Shown: positions 1 through 8,954, numbered from the stretch's first letter. The stretch: DNA of 64,000 nt from Aldehydirespirator sp963662645 (GCA_963662645.2 OY759762.1:1550001-1614000); one strand, 5' to 3'. Notes: a model not told the origin generated them from the sequence alone. Numbers and translations: made by a program.

Positions 1-1176
1 AGCGGCACCAGCACGCCAATGGTTCCCACAGATTCCGACTTCGGCGATGCTGGTGAGACCAAGACCGGCTCGGCATCCACTGGCACAGATAGCTTCTTGG
101 AGGCTCCGGGGGACTGGGACTATGCCGACATGACTGGGAATAAGGTTTCGACAGCCGCTGATGCGCTGTTCCAGACTCCGGTTGACGCGGGGGTGTTCCC
201 CAACGCCGCCGGCGAGTTCACCATCACCTTGACCCACCCGGATCCGAGGGCCAGCATAGACAACACCGACGTGGCCGTGAGGTTCACGCTGACGCCGTTC
301 ACCGCGGGGAACGACCTCGTCGATGGGAACTTGGTAAAGAGCGTCGTCGCCGATGGCAACTACGTCGGTGTCACCGCTGTCGCTGGCGTTGGTGATGTGG
401 CGTCGGGCTATGTGATCTTCTCCGACGATCGGCCGGATCCGCACAAGGTCACCGGATCATCGCTCCCATACCGGATCATTTCCGGCAGCCGAACCGGCAA
501 CAGCGTGTCCGTCAAGGTGGTCGACCAGTACGGCGACCCGATGCGCAGCGTCAAGATCAGCGTCTCGAGCAACCTGGATCGTCTCAACCCGGACAACGAC
601 GAGGTCACCTACCCCGAGCAGGTCGACATCACCGTTCAGGAAGGCGAGAACAATGCAGACGGCACCGGCACTGACACAGACACGGTTGGCACGTTCCCGA
701 CTCGCCGCAGCGGCAACTACCGCCTCGGCTACTACTACACCGGCACTGCCGCCAAGACCGAGAAGATCACTCCGGAGAGCATCGAGATCCGGGGAGACGA
801 TCCCGATACCGCCAACGTTGAGACCAACGCCGTGATCAGAGCCCGAGAGGAGGGCGACCCTGTTGATGTCTACTGGGCCAAGGTCGGCACTATTCGCTCG
901 TCCCCGGGCGTCCCCCTCCTCGTCGGCGATGTTGCGAACCGGACGATCGTGGCGGGGAGTTCCGACGCTCCGATGGCGTACTTCTATGACGAATACGACT
1001 CGTTCATCGTGTCGAATGTCGGCGCCACCTTCGAGATGTTCGAGGAGGCCCTCAGGCTCAGCATCGACGCCGGCGATGAGTGTGAGGCCGACACGGTCAT
1101 GTGGAGGAACTACCGGTTCAGTCGGCCCGGCAGCGTGAGCCGCACGATCTGGGAGCTCACGCTAAGGTCCACCTAG
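1..1176 (+). CDS. Secreted surface protein, C-terminal part (5' end outside window)
   Basis: The frame is open from the first base, so the true start lies upstream; 391 codons are visible. By eye it matches the C-terminal half of the protein at 9028-11934: both contain QTPVD, TITLT, GYVIFSDD and VGATF-MFEEAL blocks in the same order and both end with a WEL-L motif. No SLH repeat is present in the visible part, so the anchoring repeats would lie in the missing N-terminus, as in the paralogue. The composition (Thr, Asp, Val, Gly) suggests extracellular beta-sandwich domains. Role inferred only: cell-envelope or matrix protein. A first internal ATG is at 19, but the open upstream frame makes it an unlikely start. 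Confidence 0.75.
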   Translation, partial: SGTSTPMVPTDSDFGDAGETKTGSASTGTDSFLEAPGDWDYADMTGNKVSTAADALFQTPVDAGVFPNAAGEFTITLTHPDPRASIDNTDVAVRFTLTPFTAGNDLVDGNLVKSVVADGNYVGVTAVAGVGDVASGYVIFSDDRPDPHKVTGSSLPYRIISGSRTGNSVSVKVVDQYGDPMRSVKISVSSNLDRLNPDNDEVTYPEQVDITVQEGENNADGTGTDTDTVGTFPTRRSGNYRLGYYYTGTAAKTEKITPESIEIRGDDPDTANVETNAVIRAREEGDPVDVYWAKVGTIRSSPGVPLLVGDVANRTIVAGSSDAPMAYFYDEYDSFIVSNVGATFEMFEEALRLSIDAGDECEADTVMWRNYRFSRPGSVSRTIWELTLRST

Positions 1177-1278
1177 CTGATTGTCAGGTCGCTCTCAGGC
1201 GAGCGACCCGGACCGCCAACCCCCGAAGAGGCAACTGCCCGTCCTCCGGGTTCGGCCTTTGAGGCCCATTGTTGATAG

Positions 1279-1563
1279 TGCCCCGTCCCGACCTTCGCCG
1301 AGGCCGCCGAGCGCGTCATCGAGGCCCGCCGCGGCGGCTGGAAGGAGGGCGGCTTCTCCGAGGAGAACTGGCGGTCCTCGCTGCAGCGGTACGCCTACCC
1401 CCGCATCGGCTCCATGCCCGTCGACGAGATCACGACCGCCGACCTGGTGGGGGTCCTGCTCCCGATCTGGCACGAGAAACGCGAGACCGCCCGCAAGGTG
1501 AAGACCCGAGTGGCGCGCCGCGAGGTCATGGACGCCTGGGCGAAGGTGCTCGTCGCCACATAG
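1279..1563 (+). pseudogene. Tyrosine recombinase (integrase) fragment
   Basis: An open stretch without a start codon lies between a double stop (TGA TAG, 1273-1278) and TAG at 1561. Its translation resembles the core-binding (SAM-like) segment of phage-type tyrosine integrases: TFAEAAERVIEAR, then SLQRYAYPRIG, MPVDEITTADLVGVL and HEKRETARKVK. The catalytic domain with its Arg/His/Tyr residues is missing; the frame ends shortly after ETARKVK. It is read as a remnant of an integrated element. No att sites were recognised around it. Confidence 0.6.
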
Positions 1564-1596
1564 ACCAGGCCGCGCGCGGAGGCGACGGCCAACGGG

Positions 1597-2457
1597 CTAC
1601 CGGGGCGACAGCACGACCTCCCATCGGGTGGACGCGACGACACTCCTTCTGAACCGACTGTTGGCGTCGGTGGCATCCTGGGGGCATGGCGAACCGTCCG
1701 TTGCCGTGCAGGTTCGGTCGGTGATCTCGACTTTGATATCGGCCGTTCCGGGGACGATGTCGTTGAGGTTGTCCCCGACCCGAAACGAGAACGGGGCCGT
1801 GAGCGTGATGGGCGCATCCTCCGTAGTGAGGCGCCTGGCGGCGGCGTCGTAGTCCGCGAGGTTGATCTTCTCCGTGTGCAGCACGTTCGTTAGGCCGTCG
1901 CTGTCCACGACGGAGACCTTCACCTGGGTGAACTCCAGGATGCCCTCATGCGTGCCGCTGGCGCCGCGGAGCAACAGCGAGAGGGTGCCGCGGTAGCTCC
2001 CGGCTGTCAGGCTGCCGGCCGGTTCAAGGATGCCGCTGCCGGAACCGCGCACCCTGACCGAGGCTCGGGCAGGAATCGTGGTCGTGGTGGTGCTTGTGCT
2101 GCTGTGGAACTTGTCGTGGTAGCGCTTCAGCAGCGTCACCATGTGCGCTCGGCTCAGCGTGTCGTCGGGACAGAAGTTGCGGCCGTCGCCGCAGCCTTGC
2201 GTGATGGCGTTCTCGACGGCCCATTCGATCGGCTCATAGGCATAGTGGGTCCGGGGCAGGTCCTGGAACCGCTGGCTGGGCTGGGCGGCGACCGTGCCGG
2301 CGATGGCCGAGGACGCGACCGCGGCCGCCGCGGCGGCGACCGCGACCGCCTTGGCCCAGCGTCGGCGGACAGGCGAGCACGATCCGGCTCGCGGCCTGCG
2401 GGACGGCGCCGGGTGAGCAAGCGGTCGATGGGCGGGAAGGTCAGCAGATGAGGGCAT
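1597..2457 (-). CDS. Secreted protein with one SLH-type repeat
   Basis: A 286-residue protein with a long basic N-terminus (about residues 1-34), an Ala-rich export signal (about 35-59, ending near VAAQ), one SLH-like repeat (FQDLPRTHYAYEPIEWAVEN ... GCGDGRNFCPDDTLSRAHM), a Thr-rich linker (TSTTTTTIP), and a C-terminal domain of about 150 residues with no recognised family. It is paralogous to the protein at 4461-5171 in the opposite orientation (same EPIEWAVEN / KRYHDKFHSSTS segments). The start at 2457 is the first ATG; a later start nearer the signal core cannot be excluded. Expected location: exported and bound to the cell wall. Confidence 0.75.
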   Translation of the reverse strand: MPSSADLPAHRPLAHPAPSRRPRAGSCSPVRRRWAKAVAVAAAAAAVASSAIAGTVAAQPSQRFQDLPRTHYAYEPIEWAVENAITQGCGDGRNFCPDDTLSRAHMVTLLKRYHDKFHSSTSTTTTTIPARASVRVRGSGSGILEPAGSLTAGSYRGTLSLLLRGASGTHEGILEFTQVKVSVVDSDGLTNVLHTEKINLADYDAAARRLTTEDAPITLTAPFSFRVGDNLNDIVPGTADIKVEITDRTCTATDGSPCPQDATDANSRFRRSVVASTRWEVVLSPR

Positions 2458-2516
2458 GGGAACCTCGCTAGGGTCGGGAATTGGGTGTTTTGAGGCACAC
2501 CGTTGACACCCGGTGG
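2455..2516. repeat. Left copy of a 62-bp inverted repeat
   Basis: CATGGGAACCTCGC (2455-2468) and a 23-bp block (2494-2516, starting GGCACACCG and ending CCCGGTGG) recur as exact reverse complements at 4262-4275 and 4214-4236. Both copies have the same 25-bp spacing between the two blocks. The outer edge contains the start codon of the SLH gene at 2457. Confidence 0.8.
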
Positions 2517-2772
2517 CGAGGATATAGCTTTATATATATCAATAGATAATGAGATTGCAACCCGGACGGAGCGCACGCATTCTTGGGCTGCAAGAAAGCA
2601 ACGCAAGAATCGTTGCCGCCCGCTAGCTCGCAGTTCAGCGAACCGGGCACCTCTCCCCGCCTTCATGGAGAGGAGCGACGTCCAATTTGTATTGCACATA
2701 GATTCCAATTGGTAGCTTTACAGTCGTCCAATTTGTAGTATAACTATCGTCCAGTACGTATGATTAGCGATC
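2458..2772. other. Gene-free A+T-rich region between divergent genes
   Basis: This region separates the SLH gene (minus) from the ATPase (plus). It holds the left inverted repeat, an A+T-rich tract (about 2520-2555, including TTTATATATATC) that is the likeliest promoter zone, and the 23-bp repeats described separately. Its base composition is markedly poorer in GC than the flanks. No coding sequence is convincing here. Confidence 0.5.
2679..2770. repeat. Four iteron-like direct repeats with 23-bp period
   Basis: Related 13-mers begin at 2679 (CGTCCAATTTGTA), 2702 (ATTCCAATTGGTA), 2725 (CGTCCAATTTGTA) and 2748 (CGTCCAGTACGTA), each exactly 23 bp apart. The last one ends just before the ATPase start at 2773. 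Position and spacing suggest an operator array for the downstream gene. Confidence 0.75.
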
Positions 2773-4047
2773 ATGGAAAACTATCTTCCAAGAATCGTCG
2801 AACTTGAGTTGGACGAATTGCTCGCTGGACTGCCCGCGATCTCGATCGAGGGTCCGAGGGCGGTAGGCAAGACCGAGACCGCGCTGCGCAGGGCCGGGAC
2901 CGTTCATCGCCTCGACGACGCTCTTCAGATGGAGATCCTGCGAGCCGAGCCCGAGCGCCTCGTCGCCGGCGAGCCTCCGGTCCTCATAGACGAGTGGCAG
3001 CGGATGCCGTACTCGTGGGACTTGGTCCGGCGTGAGGTGGATCGTGACCCCGCGGCGGGCCGCTTCCTGTTGACGGGCTCAGCTGCTCCAGCGGAGGCTC
3101 CGACCCACACAGGCGCCGGGCGGATCGTCACCGTGAGAATGCGGCCCCTGTCGCTGGCAGAGCGCGGATTGACGGAGCCGACCGTCTCCCTCGGTGATCT
3201 GCTCAGCGGACGGCGGCCTCGATTGGAGGGCGCCTCGCGCGCGGGCTTGGCCGACTACGCCGATGAGATCGTCGGATCGGGCTTTCCGGCCATGCGAATG
3301 CTCCCGCCCCGCCTGCTCAGGGTGCAGCTTGACAGCTATCTCGAGCGCGTCGTTGAGCACGACTTCAACGACCTGGGCCGCAGTGTCCGCGACCGCAGGT
3401 CGCTGCAGCGCTGGCTGACCGCCTTCGCGGCCGCCAGCTCGACTTCGGCGTCCTACGACACGATCCGGGATGCTGCGACACCGGGCGAGTCGGACAAGCC
3501 GGCCAGATCGACGACGATCGCCTACCGCCGCGTCCTGGAGCAGCTCTGGATCATAGAGGAAGTGCCCGCCTGGCTGCCGACCAGCAACCGGCTCCGGCGT
3601 CTAGCCGCCTCGCCCGTGCACCAACTTGCGGATCCCGCGCTGGCGGCGCGGCTTCTCGGAGTCGGCGCGGACGCGCTGATCGACGGGGGCGACGCCGGTC
3701 CCGCCATGCCCCGCGACGGCACGCTGCTCGGTGCGCTGTTCGAGTCCCTCGTCACGCTGTCGGTGCGGGTGTACGCACAAGCGAACGAGGCCCGTGTGTC
3801 GCACCTGAGAACACGAGCCGGAGAACAAGAGGTCGACCTGATCGTGGAGCGAGCCGACGGCCGGGTCGTCGCGCTCGAAGCGAAGCTCTCCGCTCTCATC
3901 GGCGACCGCGATGTGAGGCACCTGCACTGGCTCGCCGAACGGATCGGCCCCAACCTGCTCGATGCCGCCGTCATCACCACCGGACCCGAGGCCTACCGCC
4001 GCGCCGACGGCATAGGCGTGATCCCCGCCGCACTGCTCACCGCATGA
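2773..4047 (+). CDS. AAA_14/DUF4143-type ATPase
   Basis: A 424-residue protein. The P-loop GPRAVGKTE is at residues 27-35, a Walker B-like VLIDEWQRMP at about 75 and LLTGSAAP (sensor-1-like) at about 100, which is the order seen in AAA_14 ATPases. The C-terminal third has the EQEVDLIVE...VALEAKL pattern of the DUF4143 nuclease-like fold. Length matches the family (about 400-450). The cellular role of this family is poorly defined; links to mobile elements and stress have been suggested. It stands alone between 62-bp inverted repeats and behind four 23-bp iterons, suggesting a self-contained, autoregulated cassette. Confidence 0.85.
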   Translation: MENYLPRIVELELDELLAGLPAISIEGPRAVGKTETALRRAGTVHRLDDALQMEILRAEPERLVAGEPPVLIDEWQRMPYSWDLVRREVDRDPAAGRFLLTGSAAPAEAPTHTGAGRIVTVRMRPLSLAERGLTEPTVSLGDLLSGRRPRLEGASRAGLADYADEIVGSGFPAMRMLPPRLLRVQLDSYLERVVEHDFNDLGRSVRDRRSLQRWLTAFAAASSTSASYDTIRDAATPGESDKPARSTTIAYRRVLEQLWIIEEVPAWLPTSNRLRRLAASPVHQLADPALAARLLGVGADALIDGGDAGPAMPRDGTLLGALFESLVTLSVRVYAQANEARVSHLRTRAGEQEVDLIVERADGRVVALEAKLSALIGDRDVRHLHWLAERIGPNLLDAAVITTGPEAYRRADGIGVIPAALLTA

Positions 4048-4460
4048 GCCGGACACCGGCTCCGGCACACGGTGCCGAGTTGTGGACCGGCGACGCCGAG
4101 CGGCTGTGCTCCGACCGGGTGTGGGCGGTACAGGCCAACACCGCGGCCACAAACCGGCGCCGGAAGGAGTTGCGATCTCACTGATCGTTGAGACATTTTG
4201 AATCTCATCATCACCACCGGGTGTCAACGGTGTGCCTTCAACCGGCCATCTCTCACCCCTGGCGAGGTTCCCATGTCGTCATGCATGACGTTCCGTCTGT
4301 CGGCCGCCCGCCCACACGGCGCCCTCATGTAAGAAGACAAGCCGGTTGGTGCTTGTTTGCTAGCGTGGAGTCATGGCGGCAGAGGGTGCCGGATAGATCC
4401 CAGGCCGCCGCCGGCCGGTAGTCCCAATGGCCCTGGGGCTTTCGGGTGAAGGAGGCAACC
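4048..4460. other. Gene-free region between ATPase and SLH gene
   Basis: This stretch holds the right inverted repeat (4214-4275) and, starting at its mirrored ATG (4273), a 19-codon mini-ORF ending at TAA that may be a decayed copy of an SLH gene start. Apart from the ribosome binding site of the next gene (AAGGAGG at 4449-4455) nothing else is recognised. Confidence 0.4.
4214..4275. repeat. Right copy of the 62-bp inverted repeat
   Basis: Reverse-complement partner of 2455-2516: a 23-bp exact block at 4214-4236, a 25-bp less conserved spacer, and a 14-bp exact block GCGAGGTTCCCATG at 4262-4275. The two copies bracket 1.8 kb that contains only the ATPase gene. Confidence 0.8.
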
Positions 4461-5171
4461 ATGTTTGGGCGACACAACGACAGGCCCGGCTCGAGACGTT
4501 GGATCAGGCCCGCTGCGATCGCCGCTACGGCGGTCGCGGTGGCTTCATTGGCCATCGTCGGCACGGTGGCGGCGCAGAGCCGCCAGACGTTCGACGATGT
4601 GCCACGGGGCCATGAGCACTTCGAAGCGATCGAATGGGCCGTCGAGAACGGGATCACGCAAGGTTGCGACAGAGCCGGCCGCGACTTCTGCCCCGATCGG
4701 ACCCTGAGTCGGGCGCACACGGTGGCGTTCCTCAAGCGCTACCACGACAAGTTCCACAGCAGCACTTCAAGCAATCCAACCACAACGACGACAACAGCGA
4801 GACCCAGCGTGTACACGCTGCGTGAGTTCGGATCAGACGAAGGGTCGATCAGTCTCCCCGCTGGAAGGTACTCGGTCTCCTTTACGCTCGAGCACGACCG
4901 GACCATCCAAGAAGACTTCAACCGCGTAAGGCTCACAGTAGATGACACGAAGAGGTCAGAGACGCTCCTCAATGTGAATACTACAACTGGAGCTGACCCA
5001 ACGTTTAGCAGTACCGCGACATCCCTCACAGGTCGGTATACCATCGACGTCGGAGACAGACTCGGTCAGCTCGCGCCCGGCAGGATCTATTTCGCCGTCG
5101 TGCTGACTCCCAGCGGCTCGCCAAGCAGGGCACCATGGGCGGAATGGGAGATTGTGGTATCTGAGCGGTAG
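4461..5171 (+). CDS. Secreted protein with one SLH-type repeat
   Basis: The ATG at 4461 is preferred over the in-frame GTG at 4446 because AAGGAGG lies 5 nt upstream of it. The 236-residue product has a basic n-region, a hydrophobic export segment ending near TVAAQ, one SLH-like repeat (TFDDVPRGHEHFEAIEWAVE ... GRDFCPDRTLSRAHTV), a Ser/Thr linker and a C-terminal domain ending in WEIVVSER. It is a paralogue of the protein at 1597-2457 (which ends RWEVVLSPR). The function of the C-terminal domain is unknown; it is presumably an exported, wall-associated protein. Confidence 0.75.
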   Translation: MFGRHNDRPGSRRWIRPAAIAATAVAVASLAIVGTVAAQSRQTFDDVPRGHEHFEAIEWAVENGITQGCDRAGRDFCPDRTLSRAHTVAFLKRYHDKFHSSTSSNPTTTTTTARPSVYTLREFGSDEGSISLPAGRYSVSFTLEHDRTIQEDFNRVRLTVDDTKRSETLLNVNTTTGADPTFSSTATSLTGRYTIDVGDRLGQLAPGRIYFAVVLTPSGSPSRAPWAEWEIVVSER

Positions 5172-5192
5172 ACCCCCAAGACTATGGAACCT

Positions 5193-6308
5193 CTAGCGGC
5201 AGCTCTCGACGAGAGGCTTGACGTGTTCTCGATAGCCGAGAACAGACAGCCGCGCCGTCACGCGCTCGATGAACGAGCCGTCGTGCCGCCCGTCGTACAG
5301 GCTCAGGAACAGCCTGTGGCTGGTATCGGCATCCATGGCATCGAAGAACCGCTCCTCCTCATAATCAGGCAGGAACAGAGCATTGTTGTCCTCGGAGGGA
5401 CGAGCGCCAATCAGCGGAGGTCCGGCCTCATCACCGAAGTGGTACTCGATCGCACCATAGTTACCCCAGAACCAGGAGCGCTCCCCATACCCGAAAGCGA
5501 ACACGTCGAGTTGACGCGCGTTGGCGCCAGATGCGTCGATAGCGTCGGTGCAGCGCACGACCAGAGCCAGGCCGCGAGGGCGCCACTTCAACTCGGTCAG
5601 ATTCGCCGAGACGCGAAACTCGACGTAAGAGCCTTCTTCGGACTGGCCCTCGTTCCGCTCCCACCGGTTGCGGCCCTCGGCGCGGTGGAGGAAGGTGGCC
5701 ATCTGGCCCCTGGTTGTGGGCTGGTCGGGGCAGAACACGGTGCCGTCTCGGCATCCGCGGGTTATGCCCGAGCCGACCAGCCTGGCCATATCCGCGGCGT
5801 ACCACTCGCCGGGGGCGACATCGCCGAAGCCGGGGTCGGGTCCGTCGGGGAGTTGGTAGCCCCGGGACAAGAACGCGGCCATCTGGGCGCGGGTCACGCT
5901 GCGGTCGGGACAGAAGCCGCTGCCGTCGCCGCATCCGCTGGTCACACTCAGATGGAACATGCGCTCGATGAAGGGCGCATAGAAGCTGGACTCGTCTACA
6001 TCGTCGAACCTGCTCTCGGTTATCGCGAGCGGGTCGTAGCCGTCGTCTAGCGCCCGCACGATCCACACCGCCATCGTCTTGCGATCTATGGGATCGTCGG
6101 GGCAGAACCCTCCGTCGCATTCGGTGCCGTCGAAGACGCCTTGGGCCGCCAGTGCCGACACCGGACCCGAGAAATGGACACCATCGGGAACGTCGCGGTA
6201 GCCGCCGGTCTGAGCGGCCGCCGGCTGTGACGGCGCCATCGCCAGCGCGGCACCCAATACGGCGACCGCCGTCGCCGCGGCAAGGCACCCAACGGGCAAC
6301 CGTCTCAT
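5193..6308 (-). CDS. Secreted protein with three SLH repeats
   Basis: A 371-residue protein with a signal peptide (MRRLPVGCLAAATAVAVLGA... ending near PAAAQT), three SLH repeats (about residues 35-205) marked by GVFDGTECDGGFCPDDPIDR, GCGDGSGFCPDRSVTRAQM and GCRDGTVFCPDQPTTRGQM, then a C-terminal domain of about 150 residues (FAFGYGERSWFWGNYG, LSLYDG, GYREHVKPLV). The C-terminal domain is shared with the protein at 7245-8354, so the two are paralogues. Three SLH repeats are the usual number for wall-polymer anchoring. The function of the C-terminal domain is not recognised. Confidence 0.8.
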   Translation of the reverse strand: MRRLPVGCLAAATAVAVLGAALAMAPSQPAAAQTGGYRDVPDGVHFSGPVSALAAQGVFDGTECDGGFCPDDPIDRKTMAVWIVRALDDGYDPLAITESRFDDVDESSFYAPFIERMFHLSVTSGCGDGSGFCPDRSVTRAQMAAFLSRGYQLPDGPDPGFGDVAPGEWYAADMARLVGSGITRGCRDGTVFCPDQPTTRGQMATFLHRAEGRNRWERNEGQSEEGSYVEFRVSANLTELKWRPRGLALVVRCTDAIDASGANARQLDVFAFGYGERSWFWGNYGAIEYHFGDEAGPPLIGARPSEDNNALFLPDYEEERFFDAMDADTSHRLFLSLYDGRHDGSFIERVTARLSVLGYREHVKPLVESCR

Positions 6309-6579
6309 GCGGGCAAGACGCTATGCCGGTTGGCGGCGAACTGACCACGGGATCCGGCCATGGAACCCTTCCGGCCGGCCCTCAGTCCGTCGCCAGCCTT
6401 GGGGCTCGCGGTTGGCTAGAGGCCACCCGCATATGGCTAGCGGAACAGCCTCCGTCAGCCGGCTGCTTGACGACGACGCGCGCTTGCACGATGAATCGCC
6501 GGCTCTGGAGCGTCGCAAGCACAGAGCGCCCCCCGCGATGGCGAAGAGCGCTCCGTGCCTGCATACGGATCTACTCGTA

Positions 6580-6906
6580 CTAGGAGCCGTCGTCGGAGCT
6601 GTCGTCGGAACTGTCGTCTGAGGTCGGCTCCGGGCAAGGAACCCATGCTTGGCCGTTGTGGTAGACCAGCACGCCGCCGCCACTCGCCCAGTTCATCTGG
6701 GCCGCGGACGGAGCGTCGTCCGTGCACTGGCTGTGCGCCCGGCGGCACGCGTCAGTTGTGGTGCCGTCCTCGTTAGATGCTGGTATCCCCCGTGCCTCGC
6801 ACCATTCTTGACGCGGTGTCAGGTGGTCGACATGATCGTCAGCCGACGCCACACCTCCCGCAAGGGTCAACCATCCGACGATCACTCCTGCGATGAGCTT
6901 ACGCAT
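6580..6906 (-). CDS. Small secreted Cys-containing protein, unknown
   Basis: A 108-residue product read from ATG 6906 (an in-frame GTG at 6918 would add four residues). It has a signal peptide (MRKLIAGVIVGWLTLAGGVASA), four Cys in the mature part (WCEAR, DACRR, SQCTD, VPCPEP) that could form two disulfides, and an acidic Ser/Asp tail (SDDSSDDSSDD). No family is recognised. It is a plausible exported protein of the surface-protein cluster. Confidence 0.5.
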   Translation of the reverse strand: MRKLIAGVIVGWLTLAGGVASADDHVDHLTPRQEWCEARGIPASNEDGTTTDACRRAHSQCTDDAPSAAQMNWASGGGVLVYHNGQAWVPCPEPTSDDSSDDSSDDGS

Positions 6907-7244
6907 TATCAATACCACCGTTTCCCCGGTTCTCCCGGACTGTTGTCTTGTTAATGCTCCGGCCGAGTGGAGGTTACTCCCGCGACTTGGAGCATCTGTT
7001 TCGAATCCACGACGCTAGCAGGTATCGGAGCCACCGGCCAAGTCCACGCTGATGGGCGACCGCATACAGTTGACCGGGTCTGTCGCCGGGTCAGATCCGC
7101 TCGCCTGTCGGAGCGATTTGGACACGGGACACGATCAGAGTCTGCCGGGCACCGCCGGGGTCAGCAGGCGTTGGCCCTGCTCAGTGGGCAGGAACCTTCG
7201 GGACCGTGGTAGTTTGCTGTCAGCCGACACGGGAGCAATCGACA
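6907..7244. other. Gene-free region, nothing recognised
   Basis: This 338-bp stretch lies between the divergent small secreted protein and the next SLH gene. It should hold both promoters, but no clear promoter, hairpin or repeat was found. Confidence 0.4.
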
Positions 7245-8354
7245 ATGAGGCACTCGCCCTCCAGATCGCTGGCTGCTGCGGGTGTCATCGCGGTGGTGGC
7301 CGCTGCGCTCGCGGTGGCGTCGACAGGCCCGGCAGGCGCTCAGACCGGCGGCTACGGCGACGTTCCCAGCGGTGCTTTCTTCTCGGATCCGGTGTCGGAA
7401 CTGGCCGACGATGGCGTGTTCGAGGGCACCGAATGCGGCGGCGGCAGCCGGTTCTGCCCCGACGAGCCGATCGACCGCAAGACGATGGCAGTGTGGACAG
7501 TGCGGGTGCTTGACGGCCGGAATCCATTCGTGGTGGCCAAGTCCAGGTTCGACGACGTGGACGGCTCCGGCTTCTATGCGCCCTTCATCGAGCGCATGGC
7601 CGACCTCGGCATCACCGCCGGATGCGGCGACGGCAGCGGCTTCTGTCCCGACCGCAGCGTGACCCGCGCCGAGATGGCCGTGTTCTTGTCGCGCGCCTAC
7701 CGGCTGCCCGACGGGTCGGACCCGGGCTTCGGCGATGTCGCCTCCGGTGATTGGTACGCCGCAGACGTGGCCAGCCTGGTCGCGTCGGGCGTCACCAAGG
7801 GATGCGGCGACGGTGCCAACTTCTGTCCTGATCAGCCCACGACGCGAGGCCAGATGGCCGCCTTCCTACACCGGGCCGAGAACCGCGGCGGGTGGGAGCA
7901 AATCGAGGGCGAGTCTGCCGCTGGCCGCTATGTCGAGTTCCGTGCATCGGAGGATCAGACCGAGGAACCGTGGCGCCCCAAGGGCTTGGCGCTCACGGTG
8001 CGCTGCACCTACCGCCCAAACACCTCGAAGCCCGACCTCGAGGTGTCCGCCTTCGGGTACGGACAGCGCACCTGGTTCTTTGGCCCGTACGGCCTGATCT
8101 ATTACCGCTTCGGCGACGAGACGATCTCGAGGAAGATCTACGCCGACATCTCCGAGGACAAGAATGTGCTGATCATCCACGACGACGACGAGGAGGACTT
8201 CCTCGACGCCATGGATCGCGACACCAGCGGCGAAATGTCCCTGAGCCTTTACGATGAGCGGCCCGGCCTGGGGCTCGACTTCGAGATCGCCGGCGAGCTC
8301 TCCGTCGCCGGATATCGGGAGCACGTCAAGCCGCTGGTTGACGCCTGCAACTAG
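7245..8354 (+). CDS. Secreted protein with three SLH repeats
   Basis: ATG 7245 is chosen (369 residues): GGGAG lies about 9 nt upstream and the signal peptide (MRHSPSRSLAAAGVIAVVAA...) starts there; an in-frame upstream GTG at 7206 would add a non-signal extension. Three SLH repeats follow (markers GSRFCPDEPIDRKTM, GCGDGSGFCPDRSVTRAEM, GCGDGANFCPDQPTTRGQM), then the same C-terminal domain as in 5193-6308 (FGYGQRTWFFGPYG, GYREHVKPLVDAC). Probably a wall-anchored exported protein that arose by duplication. Confidence 0.8.
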   Translation: MRHSPSRSLAAAGVIAVVAAALAVASTGPAGAQTGGYGDVPSGAFFSDPVSELADDGVFEGTECGGGSRFCPDEPIDRKTMAVWTVRVLDGRNPFVVAKSRFDDVDGSGFYAPFIERMADLGITAGCGDGSGFCPDRSVTRAEMAVFLSRAYRLPDGSDPGFGDVASGDWYAADVASLVASGVTKGCGDGANFCPDQPTTRGQMAAFLHRAENRGGWEQIEGESAAGRYVEFRASEDQTEEPWRPKGLALTVRCTYRPNTSKPDLEVSAFGYGQRTWFFGPYGLIYYRFGDETISRKIYADISEDKNVLIIHDDDEEDFLDAMDRDTSGEMSLSLYDERPGLGLDFEIAGELSVAGYREHVKPLVDACN

Positions 8355-8551
8355 CTGAACGCCAGCTCGCAGGGCAGCAGGTGGTGGCCGCGACGGACGG
8401 GCCGACTCTGCGGGCCGATAGACGCCGATCCCGAGGACGTGATGCGGGCGGTCCTCAGCACCCCGCCGAAGAGCAAGGATGAGTGGCGCTACCTCCAGGA
8501 GGATGGCTAAGTGGTAAGGGGTTGCGCACGAAGGCCCGTGTGCTACGCTGG

Positions 8552-8697
8552 CAGCGTCGAGTGCCGGAGCACCGTCCGCTTCCCTGCTAGTGACGTGAGG
8601 CGATGCTCCGGCCTCTGCACTCTAGCCCCGGTGGTAAGCGGGTTGTGCGGGGGGCGGCTGAGACGGTTGTCACTCATGTCTATAGCTCCCCTTCTTT
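8552..8697 (+). ncRNA. Candidate structured small RNA
   Basis: A promoter-like TTGCGC (8522-8527), 16-nt spacer and TACGCT (8544-8549; fits the actinobacterial TANNNT -10) precede a long stem: GAGTGC/GCACTC (8559-8564 with 8617-8622) continued by CGGAGCA/TGCTCCG (8565-8571 with 8604-8610). A second hairpin (GGGG..GAC at about 8651-8664 with GTC..CCCC at 8678-8691) is followed by TTCTTT, like an intrinsic terminator. No Rfam class is recognised. It could also be the structured leader of a short transcript. Confidence 0.4.
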
Positions 8698-8769
8698 GAG
8701 GGCGGGCTAAGGGCGCTCGACGACTACGACGGATGGCCTGTCGCGCACGGGCTCGCTCCCTGCAGATGT

Positions 8770-8799
8770 GGGACCCGGACCGCACGGGGTCCCTTTCTT
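8770..8799 (+). terminator. Intrinsic terminator-like hairpin
   Basis: GGGACCC (8770-8776) pairs perfectly with GGGTCCC (8787-8793), followed by TTTCTT. It may be a second terminator behind the candidate small RNA. Confidence 0.5.
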
Positions 8800-8954
8800 G
8801 TGCTCTCCACTCGGTGCTCGTTGCTCCTTCCTTCCCCGGAGACCGCTCGGCGAAGTCAAGGTGGCCGCGGCGGCGTCGGCGCCCATGGAAGGCCCTCCGG
8901 CATCCCCGCAGCATGCACAACCAAGCCTGCGCTCATCGATCTGCGGTGGGACGC

